Below, one piece after another: positions 61,699-64,000 of a stretch of 64,000 nt of DNA (positions are counted from its first letter, which is position 1; each line of letters starts with the position of its first letter). A model generated the notes under the pieces. It worked only from the letters and a program-made list of their open reading frames with translations. It was not told the DNA's origin and made no database searches. Origin of the DNA: Athripsodes cinereus (Eukaryota > Arthropoda > Insecta > Trichoptera > Leptoceridae). The DNA lies in the NCBI GenBank assembly GCA_947579605.1, contig OX388317.1:20231384-20295383 (forward strand), given 5' to 3'. The position numbers and the translations under genes are program-made.

Positions 61699-61890
61699 AG
61701 GGTATACTCGAGGGCAAAAGACCGATAGGCAGACCAAGACAAAACTTGTTAGATAACATCAACCGAAATCTAGAGGAGCTAAATGCTAAAGACGACTGGC
61801 ATTCCATTGCTCAAGATAGAAAGGCTTGGAGATCTATTGTTTCGGAAGTAAGTAAGTTGATAATATCAAATGCAAAACTTCAAATAATCT
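61699..61890 (+). pseudogene. LINE polymerase C-terminal tail
   Basis: The plus strand reads GILEGKRPIGRPRQNLLDNI, NRNLEELNAKDDWHSIAQDR and KAWRSIVSEVSKL. The GKRxxGRPR..L.DNI....W..IAQDRxxWR pattern is the conserved end of a LINE polymerase. It has no ATG and is truncated on the left. Continuous reading through about 60 codons suggests it is not very old. Confidence 0.8.
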
Positions 61891-61926
61891 AATAAAAAGA
61901 TATATCTGCATAATTCTTTAAAGTTG

Positions 61927-62155
61927 ATATTTTCAACCGACGGTACTTGGTGGAAATTCATGTTGAATTAATTAAAATAAAACACTTATTTGTAGTATAT
62001 CCACGGTGACTTTTTATTGGACGCGAGCCGGCTTTCAAGAGCTTCCGCTCTCATCATCTTTTCGCCAGCCTGATGATGAGAGCGGAAGCTCTTGAAAGCC
62101 GGCTCGCGTCCAATAAAAAGTCACCGTGGATATACTACAAATAAGTGTTTTAGCA
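61927..62155 (+). repeat. Repeat family B copy ending in a perfect palindrome
   Basis: Begins CAACCGACGGTACTTGGTGG then AAATTCATGTTGAATTAATT and ends in the palindrome described at 61978-62152. GGCTTTCAAGAGCTTCCGCT then CTCATCATC is the shared family B block. Confidence 0.8.
61978..62152. repeat. Perfect inverted repeat, 81-bp arms, 13-bp spacer
   Basis: The arms 61978-62058 and 62072-62152 are exact complements by reading: TAAAACACTTATTTGTAGTA onward on the left, and AAATAAGTGTTTTA at the right end. The spacer is TTTTCGCCAGCCT. The absence of mismatches implies a very recent inverted duplication, gene conversion between arms, or an assembly fold-back. Confidence 0.96.
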
Positions 62156-62167
62156 TAATTTTTTGTT

Positions 62168-62240
62168 CATGCCATCACAGCATTGCTCAAAAATGGGATT
62201 TCCTGCGGACTTACTGCATATAATAAACATATCATATATA
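62168..62240 (-). repeat. Repeat family A 3'-end fragment
   Basis: TGCCATCACAGCATTGCTCA, AAAATGGGATTTCCTGCGGA and CATATAATAAACATATC. Diverged. Confidence 0.5.
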
Positions 62241-62448
62241 AACACCTCTATTAAGCAAGTAAAATGAAAACTTATACACTCTTTTCAAACTCTTAATTTT
62301 TTGGCTCTTCTAAATAACATGAAAAAATACCTTATTTTTTGCCTTTTACATGTAAAAATTGAGCATAAGAAATAATACAACAATACGATAACGAAGATAT
62401 TATAATAATGCAATACTAAAACATAATAATATACTACAACTACTACAA

Positions 62449-62690
62449 TACCATCACGGCATATTCCACAAGTGGGGTAGCCAGCAGACTAGCTACATAT
62501 AATAAACATGCAAGCTGTACTCTCCGTACCAATACAAAATCAAGAGATTAAGGTGAGTGGTAAACCTTATCACTGAATTGAAGATGAAAAATGTCTAAAT
62601 TTTTTCGAAAATTGCCTGTTACAAGACACTTGAAAACTTACAGAGAAGAGTAGGAGACCAATTCTTTACCGGGTGCTTCACGGGATTTAT
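62449..62690 (-). repeat. Repeat family A, full-length copy
   Basis: ATACCATCACGGCATATTCC, ACAAGTGGGGTAGCCAGCAG, AATAAACATGCAAGCTGTAC, GCCTGTTACAAGACACTTGA, GAAGAGTAGGAGACCAATTC and CCGGGTGCTTCACGGGATTT. It is preceded by a CTACTACAATA-type run, equivalent to the tandem tail at the 3' end. Confidence 0.92.
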
Positions 62691-63664
62691 AATATAATAA
62701 CGGGACATAATAATATAATAATAAAGAACACAATAAAAAATTACCTAAAATTAAATTTCGTTAAATTATACAAACAACCGTCGCAGAAAAAATACGTAAA
62801 TATACAGAACTAGCAGGAGAAATAAAAAATATTTGGCATTCTAGGTCCGTTTAATAATACCTTTAGTCATGTCAGCTACAGGGGTAACTCCGAAATCTTT
62901 AATAAATAATTTACAAAAATTAGATTTACCGGTTAATTTGTACATAAAAATTCAAAAATCTATTACAATAAACACTTGTAATATTGTGAAAAAGTTTTTT
63001 AACACAGATATTTCAGGCACAATGCTGGTATTTTGAACCCGCGTTCTGAGCCTAATCCTTTGATATCCTGTATATCTGGATAGGTGAATTTTTCCCGGCA
63101 TTAGACTGTTAAGTTTTTGTGTGACCATGACTGATCATATGGAGACTTATCTGGTTGTATAATGCTGAGAAGTGTGAATGGCAATTCTGCCGCCGCGTAA
63201 AAAATATTTCGTTAAATTAAATATTTCGAGTCGGTTTGGTCACCCCACAAAATTCATCACAATTTCGCACGGTACAGTAGAGTGATAATAATAGCAACCT
63301 AAAATAGTCCGGAACCCCCGGGAACCCTTTTTTAAGTGCGCAGTGAGAGTGTCACAGGATACGACAGAATAATAACAATAATAATAGAGGTAATTAATCA
63401 TAATAATATAGCTCAGAGGTGTGATGGTGTATTTGACACTTTTAGGTTTTCTCATCCAAAACCTAAAAGCGTTGTTGAATATAAAGAATAATAATAATAA
63501 TTGTAATATAATAATATATTGTGTATGGAAACAAAGAAATGAGATATCCGCACTACTTTGTTTTTTTTTTATTCCAGCCGGATTATGAAATGAAAAGTAT
63601 GATAATATTTTTAAAGGGTAGAACAATTTGTCACTTGCATTTTTTTTCAGTGAAGTTAGTTTTT
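62691..63664. other. Spacer with no supported gene
   Basis: Moderately G+C-richer islands at 63030-63100 and 63230-63360 match nothing I recognise. The 128-codon minus frame at 63240-63626 shows no domain and has repetitive low-complexity parts, so it is not called. Confidence 0.4.
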
Positions 63665-63900
63665 AAACTGGCTTAGTTGGGAGATATCACAATCTAGCAA
63701 TAAACTCGCCCTCTCTGCGTTGAATTGTACCTATACATAGCTAATAATTTTATGATATTTTGTAATGATTGATTACATAATACAGCATCTAGTACATAGT
63801 AATATATGCATTATTTCACTTGATTTTTTTGTTTTTACTTAATTTTTTGTAAAGACTGATGCAGCCATTTGTTAGTAAAATAAATAAATAATTTTTATAT
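63665..63900 (+). repeat. Repeat family C, long copy
   Basis: CTGGCTTAGTTGGGAGATAT, CACAATCTAGCAATAAACTC and GCCCTCTCTGCGTTGAATTG, a longer AT-rich body and GTAAAATAAATAAATAAT at the end. Confidence 0.7.
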
Positions 63901-64000
63901 ACCTAAGGCATATTTTAAATTATCATTGTTTCGTTTTTTTTATTAGTATATTAATTCTCTTCTCTAGTTGTGCACTGTTTCTAAACTTTTTATGTTGCAA
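63901..64000. other. End of window
   Basis: AT-rich, nothing recognised. Confidence 0.4.

Noticed and set aside
61978..62152. MicroRNA precursor
   Set aside because: The hairpin is perfect over 81 bp and built of repeat sequence, unlike a miRNA precursor. A transposon-derived inverted repeat or an assembly artefact fits better.
63240..63626. 128-codon minus-strand frame as a gene
   Set aside because: Low-complexity composition, no domain and no second line of support.

Overview
The window looks like intergenic or intronic DNA from an insect, most probably a moth or butterfly. It is very AT-rich, has no operon-like gene packing, and carries several eukaryotic transposon classes. It also has the TAGGTAGGTACCTACCTA-type palindromic simple repeats that are common in lepidopteran genomes (for example 61396-61413). 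The order is an inference from sequence style; no host gene was found to fix the species. No cellular protein-coding gene, rRNA or genuine tRNA could be supported. Nearly everything recognisable is mobile DNA or a decayed product of it.

The one intact gene is the transposase of a complete pogo/Tigger-like DNA transposon at 23099-26428. It has matching 12-bp terminal ends, a TA dinucleotide on each side and an uninterrupted 660-aa reading frame. The protein has psq-type and CENP-B-type DNA-binding regions, a D193/D302/D338 catalytic core, a basic nuclear-localisation region and a canonical C4HC3 PHD finger at its C-terminus. A perfect 32-bp palindrome built from the element's terminal GGTTGTCAC motif lies about 85 bp upstream of the start codon and could be an auto-regulatory site.

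The rest is a layered transposon landscape. (i) Many 5'-truncated LINE 3' ends, several of which end at, or within a few bases of, the stop codon and then run into a short tandem repeat, as in RTE-type elements. (ii) Repeat family A, the commonest repeat here (about 30 copies or fragments of a ~245-bp unit), whose 3' end resembles the 3' end of one of these LINEs and so looks like a non-autonomous passenger. (iii) Four tRNA-derived SINE families. (iv) Two Penelope-like element 3' portions, one encoding a GIY-YIG nuclease domain and the other hit by a short LINE insertion with a 13-bp target duplication. (v) A hAT-type element with a perfect 8-bp target duplication, a mariner-type MITE and several other foldback MITE families.

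Local rearrangements are also conspicuous: a ~0.9-kb (ACCATACCTT)n array (2521-3445), a 228/224-bp direct duplication (13870-14321), a three-unit ~170-bp tandem array (17291-17805), a 210-bp inverted duplication (38936-39542) and a perfect 81-bp-arm palindrome (61978-62152). Long stretches between these elements are AT-rich and hold nothing I can identify.
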